The notes beneath the pieces are model-generated. The model ran no database searches. It was not told where the DNA came from and worked only from the letters and a program-made list of their open reading frames with translations. A DNA stretch of 64,000 nt from Dasyornis broadbenti (Eukaryota > Chordata > Aves > Passeriformes > Dasyornithidae), in contig VZRN01011462.1 of the NCBI GenBank assembly GCA_013397935.1, forward strand, positions 369,058-433,057, in the 5' to 3' direction. Shown piece by piece: positions 29,458-43,173 of the stretch (within the stretch, counting starts at the first letter, position 1; each line of letters opens with the position of its first letter). The position numbers and the translations under genes are program-made.

Positions 29458-29682
29458 ACAGAATAACAGAAGCCCAATTGGCAGGCACCTAGGAGATTCT
29501 TGAGTCCAGTCTCCTGCAGCAGGGAAGTGTCTCATGTACTTCAGGCATCCTCAGCTTTCATTTTCTGATGGTTCTTGAAAATCTCCAGTGAGGGAAATTC
29601 CACAACACACTCGAGTATCTTGTTTCACTACTCTGGCAGGCAGGCTGTTTTTCTAATATTCAACCTAAATCCTTTTGCAATA
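29458..29682 (-). mobile_element. Old CR1-like LINE fragment, minus strand
   Basis: The order agattcttgagtccagtctcctgcagc, aaatctccagtgagggaaattccacaacac, ggcaggctgttttt and aatattcaacctaaatcc follows the reverse complement of a CR1 3' region, but with many differences. It looks older than the copies at 23241 and 23823. Boundaries are approximate and it could be another CR1/L3-type LINE. Confidence 0.65.
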
Positions 29683-32289
29683 AATTATGCTGGATGAGTG
29701 ATGGCAACCTGAAAAAGCAAGTTTTTGCCAGCACAGAAACTACTGAAGTGTCTGTAGCAAGGCAGCCATTATCCTGTGGATACCATGCAAAAGGCCAGAG
29801 ACTAGCAAGACCTCACAGAAAAGAGGACTGCAGAAATTTTGTATGATTCTCAGGCCACAGCAAGACAGAAGCTGCTTTGCACTAAACGCGACCCCATGGA
29901 TATCCCAGTCACATGCTAGCTGCATAAAAGTTGTGGTATCTGAAGGTAAAAAAGGGAATGAAAATCACTTAGTGCCTTAAGCTAATAAATCTCACAGTTG
30001 TCTTGTTGTTTCCATTTCCAGATCCCCACCTTGATAGCAACAATTTGTTTCCATCCAAGCTTTGAAATGCACGTAATAAAGATCACTTGCACTTAAAATT
30101 TCCATATTAAAATTCCATATAACTACATTAAAGACCTATGGTGCATTACCTACATAGGTCAGAGAAGATGACTTTCAGAACATCGTTTTATAATGGCTGC
30201 AGCCCTCATCAAGATCAAGCCTGTGATATACATTACACAGATTCAGAGTACTTCACAGTGGCAGTGAAATCTTACCTACAATTGGAGAAGTGTTTTTGCT
30301 TTTTAAAATTTTTCTTTTTTTGTTTCCCAATAAAATAGTAAGTATTTGCTTGTATTCTCCACAGGGCAGAGGGAGCCCACTGCAGAATTGACTGTGATTC
30401 AGAGACCCTCAATAGCACCTGTGTAATAGCTGAGACAGCCAGAGAAGATTTCACAGCAGCTTCCTTATCCCAAGCAGGAAGAATCCTTCAATTTGACTGC
30501 TTTTGGTACAAAGAAAAAAGCACAGAATCCTCAATACTTCGGCCAAAAAATGCTCGTGAAGGTCAGAGGAAGCTTCAACGGTGGAGAGAATGATAGTGAT
30601 ATTTTAATACTTTTATTTACAGACTTTTTTGTCTTATACTTTCAGGTAATGATAATGCTATTCTTCAACTAATTAAAATAAAGACTTTAAAATTTGGAAA
30701 TTATTTCCCCCTTCCAACAGTATTAAAGTAGTAAGACCCAAAGTAGCTGTACCTTTGTGTAGATAAACCCACTGATGAGACTGTAATGGTTCTAATAAAC
30801 AAAAGAAGATTTGACACCAAGCAGTAGGACAAATTAAAACAAGGCAATCAACCTTTGAATTTAATTTCTCACATCTTCTGTTGAACTGAACAAACAAGTG
30901 AGAGAAACTAGAGTTACACCTCAAAAGGACTGTTCTCTGGTGCAGCCATCACCAAAAAATAACACCCGACACAATTTTTCCATTTTTGGCCCAATATACA
31001 ACCCATAATACACACCGGTGTTCCAACATGTCACTTCTTTTTCTAGTTTAGTATCTATTAGTAAGGACTATATTATGACAATCCTGTCATCCTCTACCAG
31101 CAGCCTCATCGTGCCCGTTTCCTAAGTGGGCAGTTCTTGCAATCAATTGCAAGAGACAAAAATCAGCAGCAAAAGAGCTCATTCCCTCTTTCCATTGTCT
31201 TTCTTGCAAACGTGGGAGGAATTTTCCTTATTCTGATATCCCCTCCATGCACACAACAAAAGCTTAATTAAGAACATCTCTGACTCACAAACTGCGCTAT
31301 TAAAGCGACTCTCACGGCTATGTCTCTCAACATTACATATATTACTACAAATTTCCACTCAGAGAACAGTAATAAATACCTTATGTAAATCCTGAAGTAC
31401 TCAATATGATTTATTACCAGCATTCTACTTTCAGACCAGCAAAGTATTTCTGGATGTGGCAATATGAAAGAGCATATTCACTCTGCCGTGGATTGCAATG
31501 GATATTTTCCAATATTTAAAGCACTATTTACCTGCCCTTAGTCCTACACATCTAATGCATGGTAAAAATGGGCACACATGCTAAAGAGTATGTTCTTTCT
31601 CCTTGCCAGGCTTACGGACACAGCATCATGAGGGAATTGCAGATGATGAGTTTATATGTTGTCAGTAGAGCCAGAATATAGGTTTTTACAGGGGAGGTGA
31701 TTGACACGTGACACAAAGAAGGAGATAACTACCCTCATGACCTATTATTGGCAGAAGAAGTATTTCTCAGTGACAAGATTGAATAAGAGAAGCTTTAATG
31801 TCTTTTTCATTTGCTTTGGGTTTCATTATACAGAATATTTTATTGTTCAAATTCTACACAACAATAAAAAAATAAAGCAATAAGGGGAGATGAGAGTGTT
31901 AATTCATTCTACTTTTTAGAAGGAACTGGGGTCCTACCATGCATTTGCTACCAGGTTCATCATGTGCTCTGATGTGTAATATCAGGTTGCTACCTAAAAA
32001 CATACTGCTGATTTTTTGCAGGTCTTTATGCAAAAGAACAGTAAAGGGATCTCGCTCAAGATTCTTATGATTCCCAGCAAAATTTTGCAGCATTTGAGGT
32101 TTTGTATAGTGTGCCTGCTGAAATACACAATCCATGAGAACCCTGGCTCTTGTTAAATTAAGCAACACATATCTAGTCCTCAGATTATGGAGAAACACTT
32201 GAAAAATGTGATGTGAATGCACACCCCACCCCAACTACATTATGGAAAATTGCGCTTGTTCCTCTACACAGGATACATGAATTCAAAGC
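29683..32289 (-). other. PRKCE: Large PRKCE intron, fourth block
   Basis: AT-rich intron. It has a short near-palindrome around 31135-31154 (tcttgcaat and its reverse complement two bases apart). I recognise no exon or transposon. Confidence 0.75.
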
Positions 32290-33378
32290 AGTAAGGGGTT
32301 CACAGGGCAAGGTTTTGGAGGTGGTGGTGGTAGGCCACAGGGGTAGTTTCCTGTGAGAACCTGCTAGAAGCTTCTCCTATGTCTGCAAATGCCAGCTGGG
32401 TGCATGATGGACCCATGCTAGCTGAGCCCATCAGCGACAGGGGTAGCACCTCTGGCATCAAGTATTTAAGAAGGAGAGAAAAAAAAATCCGCTGTGCAAC
32501 AGCAGACAGAGGAAGAAGTGAGAATATGTGGGAGAAACAATGCTGCAGACACCAAGTTCAGGGAAGAAGGAAGGGGAGAAGGTGCTTTAGGGGACAGAGC
32601 AGAGATCCTGCAGCCCATGGTGAAGACCATGATGAGACAGCCTATTTCCCTGTAGCTCATGGAGGTCCACAGTGGAGCAGAGATCCACCTGCAGCCCATG
32701 GACAACCCCACACTGGAGCAGGTGGATGCCTGAAGGGGGCTGTGAGCCCATAAGAAGCCTGTGAGGGAGCAGGACCCCAGCAGGATGTGGAGATCCATGG
32801 CAAGAGAAGCCGACGCTGAAGCAGGTTTGCTGGCACGACTTGTGATCCTGTGGAAGGGACACATACTGGAGCAGTTTGTGAAGAACTTCAGCCAGTGTGA
32901 AGGAGTCATGCTGAGCAAGTTCATAAAGATCTGTTTCCCAAGACAGGGATCCCATGCTGTAGCAGTGGAAGAATGTGAGGAGCCCTCCCCCTGAGGAGGA
33001 AGGAGCCCAAAAGAAAATGTGTGACGAACTGATGCAACCGCCATTCCCTGTCCTGCTGTGCCCCTGGAGGGGAGGATGTAGAGGATTTGGGTCTTAAGTT
33101 TGGGTCTTAAGCCTGGGAAGAAAGGAGGAGTGGGGGGGAAGGTGTTTCAAGATCTGGGTTTATTTCTCATTATGTTTCTCTGATTTGATTGGCAATAAAT
33201 TAAATTAATTTCCCCAAGTTGAATCTGTTTTGCCCTGAAAACACTCTCCCCACAGAGTCATGTCTCCCTGTCCTTATCTCAGTCCATAAGCCTTTCATGG
33301 TACCCTTCTTCCTGTCCTGTTACAGAGGGGAGGGGTAGAGAGGCTTTGTGGGCACCAGGCTGGGGTCAACCCACTACA
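32290..33378 (+). mobile_element. Solo LTR of an avian endogenous retrovirus, plus orientation
   Basis: About 1.09 kb matching a common avian ERV LTR as I remember it. The start near 32290 (ggggttcacagggcaagg) is eroded, and the right end is gggtcaacccactaca. A TATA-like tatttaag lies at about 32463, a polyadenylation signal aataaa at about 33194, and the body contains repeated ctggagcag-type units. No gag, pol or env sequence flanks it, so it is a solo LTR left by recombination. No clear target-site duplication is visible. It is antisense to PRKCE. A long open frame lies on its opposite strand (see findings). Family name not assigned. Confidence 0.9.
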
Positions 33379-33970
33379 GTGGGACAAATTTTGTGTCTTA
33401 CTGTGTAAGACACACATGGGTAAAAGACAAGACTCTGTTTGAATCAAGTTCTAAAAGCATACTTATTTCTAACTTCTGCTACATTTTTTATATTCCAAAC
33501 ATCCTAGCTACAAAGTTCACATATTTATTTAGTTCTTATTCTCCAGCCCTTGGTAAAACAGATGTATCGACGTCTTTCACATTTTCAGTGATTCGGTGAG
33601 CATGTGGCTCAAGCTTTCACATGAAATGAGAAGGGCTTCTGGCTTATGAAAATATGCTTAACTGGCCACCTAATTTCTAACTGAGTCAGAATTTCAGAAA
33701 AATGTTGAAACATCATCTGCTTGAAGTAATCTAATGGGACCTGAGCCAATTTACCTGACCTGTGACAGATTAAGTCTCTAATAAAAATATACTCAGAGAC
33801 TTGGAAGAGGCAACAGATGTGTTGATTGAGATGTATTTTGTTTTCCATAGTTCTCTAAAATTGGTGTAAAATTCAGGAATGCTTAAAAACTTACTGGTGG
33901 AAGCAGCTGGCAAGTGGGAAGAGTGGGATGTTGGATGATGAGGTGACTTAGCATGGGAATTGAGAGAGAG

Positions 33971-33987
33971 AAAAAAAAAAAAAAAAA
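33971..33987. repeat. Poly-A run (A17)
   Basis: An A17 run directly after a short (GA)n stretch. Confidence 0.9.
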
Positions 33988-35865
33988 GACCAAAATGGAA
34001 TCCAACAGTTTTAAGCCTCTCACTTTGAAGAAGGAAACTCGAAGAAAAATGGGATTTGAAAGAAAAGGGAGGGAGGAATAAAAGGGAACACAGGGCTGAT
34101 GAGAGAGCACATCAGAGAATACTCCTTTTCCTCCTTATAGGACAAACTGTGAGCAATGCAGATCACATCTGTCAATGGCCCAAACTCCTAGGGCAATCTG
34201 AGTTTAGAATTATTGTTAGTCAGTTAATTAATTTCCTTTCTACCCGTCTGCTGTACAGAAAAGCTAACTCTCCCTATTACAGAAAACTCATACATAAGAA
34301 TCAGCAGATATACATGTACAGAGTTAGCTACAGAAAAGCAAGATCCATGCCTTTTCCACAGGGATTTAGATACCTATCTTACAGTGCTCTAACAGAATGG
34401 ATATTCTCATGATGAAAGAAAATATGTTAGAATTGCCAAGGTTTTCCCAAAGATATTGTCAATCAAATTCACTGAAACAACTTAAAAAACCCCACCACAG
34501 ATGCTGTGTCTTTAGATTCATGATAGTTAAAGCTAATTTAAACTATGTTTATGCAGAAAAACAAATACAGAAAGTCAGCTATTCTAGTTCTTGTCCTTCC
34601 ACGAGTCACCTTTTGCCACTTCCTAAAATGGAAAGCAGTTCAGTACTAACAAATGCCCTCAGCACTCACAGAAGGTTGACTTTCAAGACATATGTGATGA
34701 CTCCATATAAGAATTAATGTGTGCAGGAGAAAATCTGCTGCTAACATTTCTTAAAACTGTAAGTCTTTGAAGAAAAGTATCTGTTAAACTTTGGGCTGTG
34801 TATCTGTATATTGGATCTCAGAGAGAAAATAGAACTAAGAAAAATGCTCTGAATTTTTTTCTTCTTTTCTTCAGAACAAAGATCAAATAAAATGCTTCTT
34901 CAAGGTCCAAAAAACTTTCTCCCTACTCCAGAAACTAAATCAGGCAATGAAAACAGACACAAAACAACTCTTGGAACGATGATGGATTTAATTTTTCTCC
35001 TATTATTCCAGTGCTGTAGCTGTTTCCCATTTAGCACTCTTCCTGTCTTCACACCAGTGGTACTACCTTTGGATATTCTAAGGCATCAGCTAAGTTTTCC
35101 TGATACTGACAGCACAAAACTCATCTGGAAACCTGTGCACAGCACAAGGATGATTGGGTCCAACCAAAATCTGTGGAGAGCCAAGAGAATGGCAAGCAGG
35201 CTGCCTGCAGCACAAAGGACACCTATTTGTACAACTTAATGTTCTAAATGCCTAGTCACATGAGGATAAGATCTATCTTTGGTTACAGCCCTACACTTAT
35301 GCCAGAGAACAGAGATACATAAAATCCAGGAGAATTTGGCTTAGTTTACTTACAGTAGAGATAAAAAAAGAAACCTTAATTGTGTATGTCCAAACTGGAA
35401 GGATACAAAATGTTCTAGCAATTGTAAAAAACTAACCTCTAAAACTTCATTCCATATATTGTTTTGTTTATTAACAAGTCAAGAGACAGCAGACACTTTA
35501 AAAAACTTTTCCTTAAAAAATTCAGGTCACAGCCTACTATCTCAAAACCTTTCTGTCTTCCTTGTTTTGCCAGCACCTCTGCTCATATTCAAACACTACA
35601 TAATTCATTTTAACGTAGCCTTATCAGGTTGCTGAATAAGAATGTGAAATTCAGCTGGCTGTAAGTTGAAAAAATATATTCAGTGCCTTCTTATTGCTGC
35701 TGTCACTGATTTAGCTGTTCCCATGGTAAACCTAAATACCACCACAGGAAGCTGTATCATCCATCAATTCACAAGTTGCGAAGTGTGGTGGATGGAGATT
35801 TCATTTAACAGATCCCAGAACTGTCTGGTTGAAGGATGTGGCAGTTGAAAGCTGGAGAATGAATT

Positions 35866-35901
35866 TCTTTCTTTTTTTTCTTTCCTTTTTTTTTTTTTTT
35901 T
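35866..35901. repeat. Pyrimidine-rich T tract
   Basis: T-rich tract with a few C. On the PRKCE coding strand it is A-rich. No neighbouring element was recognised. Confidence 0.85.
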
Positions 35902-38639
35902 AAACAACCCTGTAGAATCTCAAGAATAAGACATATGGCAGCACTACCAAGTTGGTTTCAAAGAGATTTTGATTTCCCACTTACTTTCTCTCAGTGTGAA
36001 TTACCTAAGAAGGTGTCAGAAGTTCCTAGAGAAAATCCTTTTAACCATGGTTGTCTTCAGATAAAGAACCTCTAGAGAGAAGCGCCTTGAAAAAAAACAA
36101 ACCCAAAAAATAAAAGCACAGACGATTTTGCCTGCTCTATAGCTGGAGCCTCTAACTTGACGCTCCGTGACACATCACAGCAGTCATAAATTAGTTTATT
36201 ACAATCATTTTAATTCAGAAAAAAAAATATGCCTCTTTCTTGAGAAGGAGACAAAAAACACCCTAAGAAAGAGATTATCCCACACACTTTAAAGCATTTT
36301 TACCATCAGAAATCACACAAATAAGAGGTAATATACCCTATGAAACTTCTTCCTTTAGTAACTATCTATTGAAAATCAAAAATATATTCTTACAGGTTGA
36401 AAAGATTTCTCTAAATGTTTGCTTTTATAAAATATTACCGTTGCCATTAGCATACAGTAGCCAAATAAAAATATTGAATGCTTTTTAGGATATACAAATA
36501 ATGGTGGAAAAAGACAATTAAAAAAACTAATTCAAACTAAATAAAACCACATTTAAAATCTGACCTTTTCTTTATTCCGCTTCTGGAAAACCATAACCAA
36601 AAGACTTTAACAATAAGAAAAAACATATAAAGATGGCTTTTAACAAGTAGAAAAGAAATAGAAGGAAATGGAAACATAGCATTTCCAGATCTGAGCATTC
36701 TGAAAATCTCTTAAAAGAAAAGAATCTTCACTATGAATCCTCAAGATTGTTTAAAGCTCCCAGTAATACCCCTTCCAACAGATGAAACCAAACTTTTCTT
36801 TTCAATGTGCTTGGAACACCCCCTGAATCTGAAAATTTTATATCATATAGTGAATCTAAACCAGTCAATTGCCAATTAACAAGTTTGTGATCCTTTATTT
36901 TTTGAACCACTACAACAAACTTGTGTTAGAAAGTACAGATTTTATAGGATACAGTGAAACTGTCTCAGCTCAGCTGCATTAAGTGTCTTAAATCTATATC
37001 CAAAGCCAGAGGTATTCAGAATAGTTGCCTCTATTTAGGAACTTGGACCACAATATCCACGTTGTGGAATCAGTTTGCTTACTCTCCTACATGCAAGAAT
37101 ATCATCTCAGTATACACAATGCCCCCTGTTCCATGGTGGGGAAAAAGTCATAGAAATAGGCCAAGAAAATCAGATGTCATTAAGTGATTTTCAGTCAGCC
37201 CACACAGAACATTAGGGGGAAGAAAGCATTCCTCTGAGCAAGCATTAGCACTATTATTAGCAGTATCTCAACTTATTTAAAATAATTATTACTGTACCTA
37301 TCCCAGCAAGCAATACAAATTACACTTGTCCCTTAGACAGAAAGACAGACACAAAATCATGAATATGATCCTCCATCTGCGTTGTATTTATCTTTACCAG
37401 AAGCAAGGAAAACAGGGTAGAAAGTATTCCTGGAAACCAAGGGCAAAAATGAATCTTAGTTTAAGAGAAGCCAGATGAAACATTATTATTATCATGCCAC
37501 AGCTGTGGGTTCGATGAAAATTAATTGTAAATTATTTAGAAAGAAGCAGAAAGCTGCATCACAAATCAAAGTAGTAAGATCCCAGTTTGAATTTGAGGAC
37601 ACAGATATGAGCAAGTCATTGCTGCCTGCCATCAGCACCACAGGAGTTGTGTGGCTCTATCGTTGCACCAGAAGCATGTTTTGAATCACCAACAAAATAA
37701 AGTGACCTGGGCATTTACAAGTTTTTAAACTAATGGCATGATCACTGGATGCAAGGAGCACTTGCCTTCTGAGCAGTGAAGACCCCTAGTTTTATTTCTA
37801 TCACATTTTTCCCATCCTTTCATTCTCACAAATGTGTAACTTCCTGCTGACATTTCAGACCATCATCTGTCCGGTCACACGTGCAACAGGAGGGTGAACT
37901 CCTATTAACAGCTACTGAAATACTCCTGGTTAACTATCCTTCTTAACAATGTGTTACACCACTGGTCCTACCACAGCAACTCTTTCAGCCCACCACTCAT
38001 TTCTTTAGGGGCATTACCTCTAAAACAGCTGTTCCCCCCTCAGACACAAACTGCACACATGCTAAAATACAATGGTCTTCGTCAGGGACCAACTCTGACA
38101 AACTGCCAGGAGTTTTGAATTATATTGCTGTAAACTCACACAAAAGTAATCTGCCTCCACACATATAGAATAAAGAAAGAAATGGTTCTCAGGAGAATAG
38201 TTCTTCGGAACAGGTTTTTAAGGTGCTTTATAGCTTATGCGTAACAAAATTAAAGCAAAAATCTCTCAGCAAGCATTTCTTCCTTAAGAAATTAAAGTAG
38301 AAATTTTCCTCCTATGCAAAATGAAATAACAGGTTATACTACGCTGGGCTAATAATGACTCATTTGTTTAATTTTAAAAAGAATTATTTATCTTTTTATT
38401 TACAGGTAACGGTGTTATTCTCTCATGTAAGTCTAACTCCTGAGAAACAGCATTTCTCCTACAATCACTTTTTCCTTCTAACACTGTCAAACACCAGTTC
38501 TCCCTTTTCTTCCATCCCTGGATTCTGGAAGAACAAAAATTAGAAACCTATTTCTAAAAACCTGTTTCTAAAACCCCACTTATAAAATCTATGATTTTAC
38601 TACCACTGACTTGGCCATGATGGCTCCACCTCCGCCCTT

Positions 38640-38654
38640 CCCCCCCCCCCCCCC
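38640..38654. repeat. Poly-C run (C15)
   Basis: An uninterrupted C15, which is G15 on the PRKCE transcript strand. A G15 run could adopt G-quadruplex-like structure; its length may also be uncertain in the assembly. Confidence 0.9.
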
Positions 38655-41600
38655 AATCTTATCTAGGGCTAAGAAAACAGTGTATATCAAAACTGACAAG
38701 ATTTTCAGATACAATTTACAATGTAGTAGGTAGGCAGGCAGATAGATCAGTCAACTTTTTAATTTTAGTGATTATGGTTTACTGTCAAAGGAGATACTTT
38801 TTATGAGAGGAGTTCAGGACTTTCTGGTTTATTTTTGGTTATCACGTCTTTCTAACAGATCATGACTCATTCACTAGTCTTCAAGGATGACCAGTGCACA
38901 CAAGTATTTTTAAGCACAGTGCTTGCACAGTTTAAAAATCGTTTGCAGCTGTAAGATTAGATGTCTAATGAGGGCTCAGCACTTCTACCCATGTACTACA
39001 TACAAGGGGCTGTGGAGCCCTATAGCTCGAGCTGGACTCCAGTCCTGCAGAAATCCAGCTGCAAAGCAGCACACACTGTGGGGATCTCCCCAGACCAGAC
39101 TGAGCTCATGTTCCTAAAGGGAGTCTTCAGCACAGGGATGTCAGTGTTTTATGCAGTGAAGTAAAATTTTAGAAAAAAAGGCTAAATATTTTTATTTAAC
39201 ATACATATTATGTGGCATGTTTTAATGGGCACATATAGATACACATACAGTCAAATTTGATGCCAGAAGAGATGTACACGGTTCTGCTGTGCCCTCCTCT
39301 CTGTGAAATCTATAATCACATCTGATTTGGGGAATTTGGAAGATTGTAGAAGAAAGTATATTTACCGGCACAGAAACTCTCTCTTATGAACTTTACTAAT
39401 GCAACTTCTATTCTGTAAGAGTGATACAAATTTCACTGCCAACTTTAACCTGTTCTGTTAAACACAGATATAACTATTGGGCCTCTTGAACAAAAGCATA
39501 ACAAAATATCCTAAGAGGTAGCATCACATAGAAGTGGTTTTTTTTCCCTGTTGCAGAAAATATTCCTCTTAGTGCTTGAGGTTTTTCAAGACTATTCAGT
39601 TTAGTGACAGTGCATGAACCAGTGCTCTGCTTCCAATTGTTACTGAATTACTAAGAATTGGAAGTAACATTTAGAAATTTTAAGAAAGGATCTTCTGAGA
39701 AAGGCAATTCCTAGGAAACAAGACTCTCTAAAGACTAAAGAAATATGTTAATGTTTAAAACATAAAAGACAAATTAAAGTCAATTATTAAAGGAGCTATA
39801 AAAATCCTGAGCATTCTGAAAATAAGAAGATTCATAATCAAGACAAACAAACCTTTGAACACAGCAATTCAAACATCCCATTATTCCAGGCTCCAAGCTG
39901 AACAAACCTTTCAGTCATAAGTGTAAAGCCATAAATATTCCATAAATTATAAGATCCCTGAAGACTTTAAGTTATGATCCAATATATAATTAGAAATTTC
40001 AGGACCTCACTTTGCCTTGTAAGCTGGAACGATGATGTATTTTATCATACCCATAAATTGCACAGTGTGTTATTTTTTAACTCGCCACTTGTTCTAAGTA
40101 GCTCCTCAGACACTCACATAAATTCACGTATGCCCAGTATGGAAAGCTAACAGGAATTTTTTTTCCAGAAAAAAACATTCAAGCTAAATTTCAATTATTA
40201 AGTGCCAATTACCACATTTTAAAAAATTATTTAATGGATACAATAAGATTTCAATTATTTGGTTTTTTTCCACTTAGTCATAAACAAACTGCCAAATTGC
40301 CTTCAAAGAATGATATAATTTACATGGAGAGACCACCTGAGAAACAATCAGAGAAGAATGATATCTAAAAATATAAAATAAACTTTAAACTAATAAAAGA
40401 AGCTTAGTTTATATTTACAATGTTGTGACATAGACACAACACTACAAGCTGTTATTAGCTGTGGTGTTGTCATTTCACCTGGTTTAATAGTTCCCCTTTG
40501 CAGAGTTTGCAAATGTGGAGTTTGCTTCTCAAACAGGGACTCCAGAACAAAAAAATCCATTATTGTGCTTAAAAAGCTCACACCCGCAAAGCATTAATGA
40601 GCATATTATTTGTTTCAGGTGAATGCACTACCTTTTCCCTTCAGCAGAACTCACTTAAAGATTCTCTGAAGACTTGCTTCTGAACAGCTCTATGACCTAG
40701 TTCAAAGAAAATGCAAAAGGATTATATTTTTGGCTCTTTAAATCAAGGCTTTTTTTGCATTTCCAAACTTTGCTGAATCGTTTTGGCTGTGGTGCCTGTC
40801 CTTATCTGCCCAAGCAATACTCAGCAGTATGGAATTTGTTTCCAGTGTACGCTGAAAGTGCTAGCACTTTGCAAAAACCATTATTTCTCTAACAAAGCAT
40901 TTTTCATTGTATTTTCCAATCAGTTTTGAAGCCTTTCGATACATACACACAATGTCCATCTGTACAGTAGAAACGTACTCAAATGCATCCAAGAAAATCT
41001 TCAGAGGGGTGCGTGGGTCTATCAAAACATGACCTAAAAACATCCTACGACAGAACTCTGTTGATTAATACATGAATATAAGACCTATTGCTTGAAGCTC
41101 AAAGGAATGAGAACTGAGAATCAACTGCTAAGACTGTTAGTCTAAAAAGGTTGACTTACTGAAGGCTTCAAAATCTGCAAAATCAATTAAAAGAATCAGG
41201 TTTTATTATTGAACATATTCTAACTACATTAACAGTAGAAGGAAGATGACTGAGCCTCAGAGGTAACGCTCAGCAGAGTTAAAAAAAAAGAGCTAAGTGA
41301 TTTAATTACACCTTTCAAATCTGCCTTCTCACATAGACCCCATACTTCAACATTCAAACTTAGTTTCATCCCTTCTACTAAAAATATCTTTTATTACAGG
41401 GGAGTAAAAGCAAAAAGCTTATTCAGAACAAAAATTATAATTTCAGACAATGCATGGTGTGAAATGACATGTACCTTCCCATGTTAATGAGTATTTCAGT
41501 AGCAGCACGGCTTACGTAATAATCACGGGGTTTATGGCAGCTGGTTATTTTGACAAGAAATCTGAAGGAGCTGTGTGAAAATAGCATGGAGAGAAGGAAA

Positions 41601-43157
41601 GAAAAGCAATAGGTCTGACAAGTAGATACCCTTGTAAAAAGCATGTCAAGTCTGCTCTTTGCTACTTAGTTTTCATACTGAAAGACCAGTTTTGAATCCT
41701 ATGAATAGATAAAAATGGAATTTGCTGCAAAAAATCTTAAGGAGCCCATCTACAAACATGTTTCTGCAAATCTCTCTCCACTGAAATGGAAATTGTTAAA
41801 TAGGGAGAGGGCATACTCCTGTATTTTTAAGCAAAGACTTCTTAATACATTGTAGTGAATGGAAAAAACAGAAAAAGGTTTAATTAGTACAGTTCAACTG
41901 TGGTTTTGGACGTTCTAATTTCACTTCTGAAAACAAAATTTAGGGACTATTAGTGTTCTCAAACATCAAAGAAGGATCTTTATTACTTCTTTTCAACAGG
42001 AGAAAAGGCTAAGGCAAAAACATGCAGTTTACAGTAAATCCCAGCAGATGAAAGAACAATTTTACTGAACAAAACTGTTTTTTTCTAAACATGTACTTCA
42101 AAGTTTAACATTTACAAACAGCACAGCTTAAGATAAAGTCTGACCACCAAAACCAAAACAATCGTGATAGTTTATATTTGTTTTTATTGAAGCCACAGTA
42201 GTGCACCTTTCTTAAAATGGTCGTTGATTCTGAGCAACACAACCACATGGTGGCGGAAGAACCAATATCTTGCTCAGGAGCTGTACTGCTCTGGAGAGAC
42301 CATGCAACCTGACGGGTCTGCACAATAAATTATTTGCCCCTAATAACGATGATGAAAAACGGATTGGCTCAGGGTAACTCAGCCCTCAGGGCTGATAAAG
42401 GTATGTGTCTTCCCAGAGTATTCTAGCTGCTGTAAATTGAATTGCTGCTTTATAGATTGAAAGCTTGTACAACTGGAAATTTCAATTTAAAATAAGGTCA
42501 GATTATTTTATATCTAATTGTTAATAAAGTTTCAGGGACAAAAACCCTCAAAACAACCGATTTAATGCCAGATTCAGCTTAAAAATTTGGAAGAGCTCCC
42601 ATTTGAAAACACATTAAAAAATTTTTATATACTCATCCATAATTTTAAGAGATTAATTTTATGACTTTTGAAACAGATCCCTAGTTAGTTTGCTGGATTA
42701 GTAAGTAGGGGTTTCAACTACCTGTCTATTTTACTTCTCCCTCCTCTGTTTCATACTGTAGTAAGACCTTGGCAGAACAGAATGTATTTCACTGTATATA
42801 AGTCAGGAAGGCTTGTGCTCCTCGGTGTACCCTGGGCAGAGAAGCGGCTGGAGGAGACACAGCCACTCCCTGCCCTGCCCCAGCCTGTGGGAGTGGTCCC
42901 TGCATGGCTGCCCAAGCACAGCTCAGCATCACGGCCACTGACACGTGCACCTGCACAGCCTGGAAACTGTTCCCTCTCCTTAATTTGTGCACGATCCTGC
43001 CACAACAACAGAAAAACAATTAACCTGCTGACCCAAAAGGATGATGATTCCTGAATGAGCCTGAAAGCTTTAGCAGCTTACTGCACTCAAGTGAAAGCAG
43101 GCAGAAAACGTACTGAAGCAAAGCTCCAGGGACTACCTGATGCAAAATATCTAAAAT

Positions 43158-43173
43158 ACATATATATATATAT
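43158..43173. repeat. (AT)n microsatellite
   Basis: A short alternating AT run of about eight units. Confidence 0.85.

Noticed and set aside
31135..31154. Near-palindrome tcttgcaat...attgcaaga as a functional hairpin
   Set aside because: The 2-nt centre is too short for an RNA loop, and 9-bp arms are expected by chance in 64 kb.
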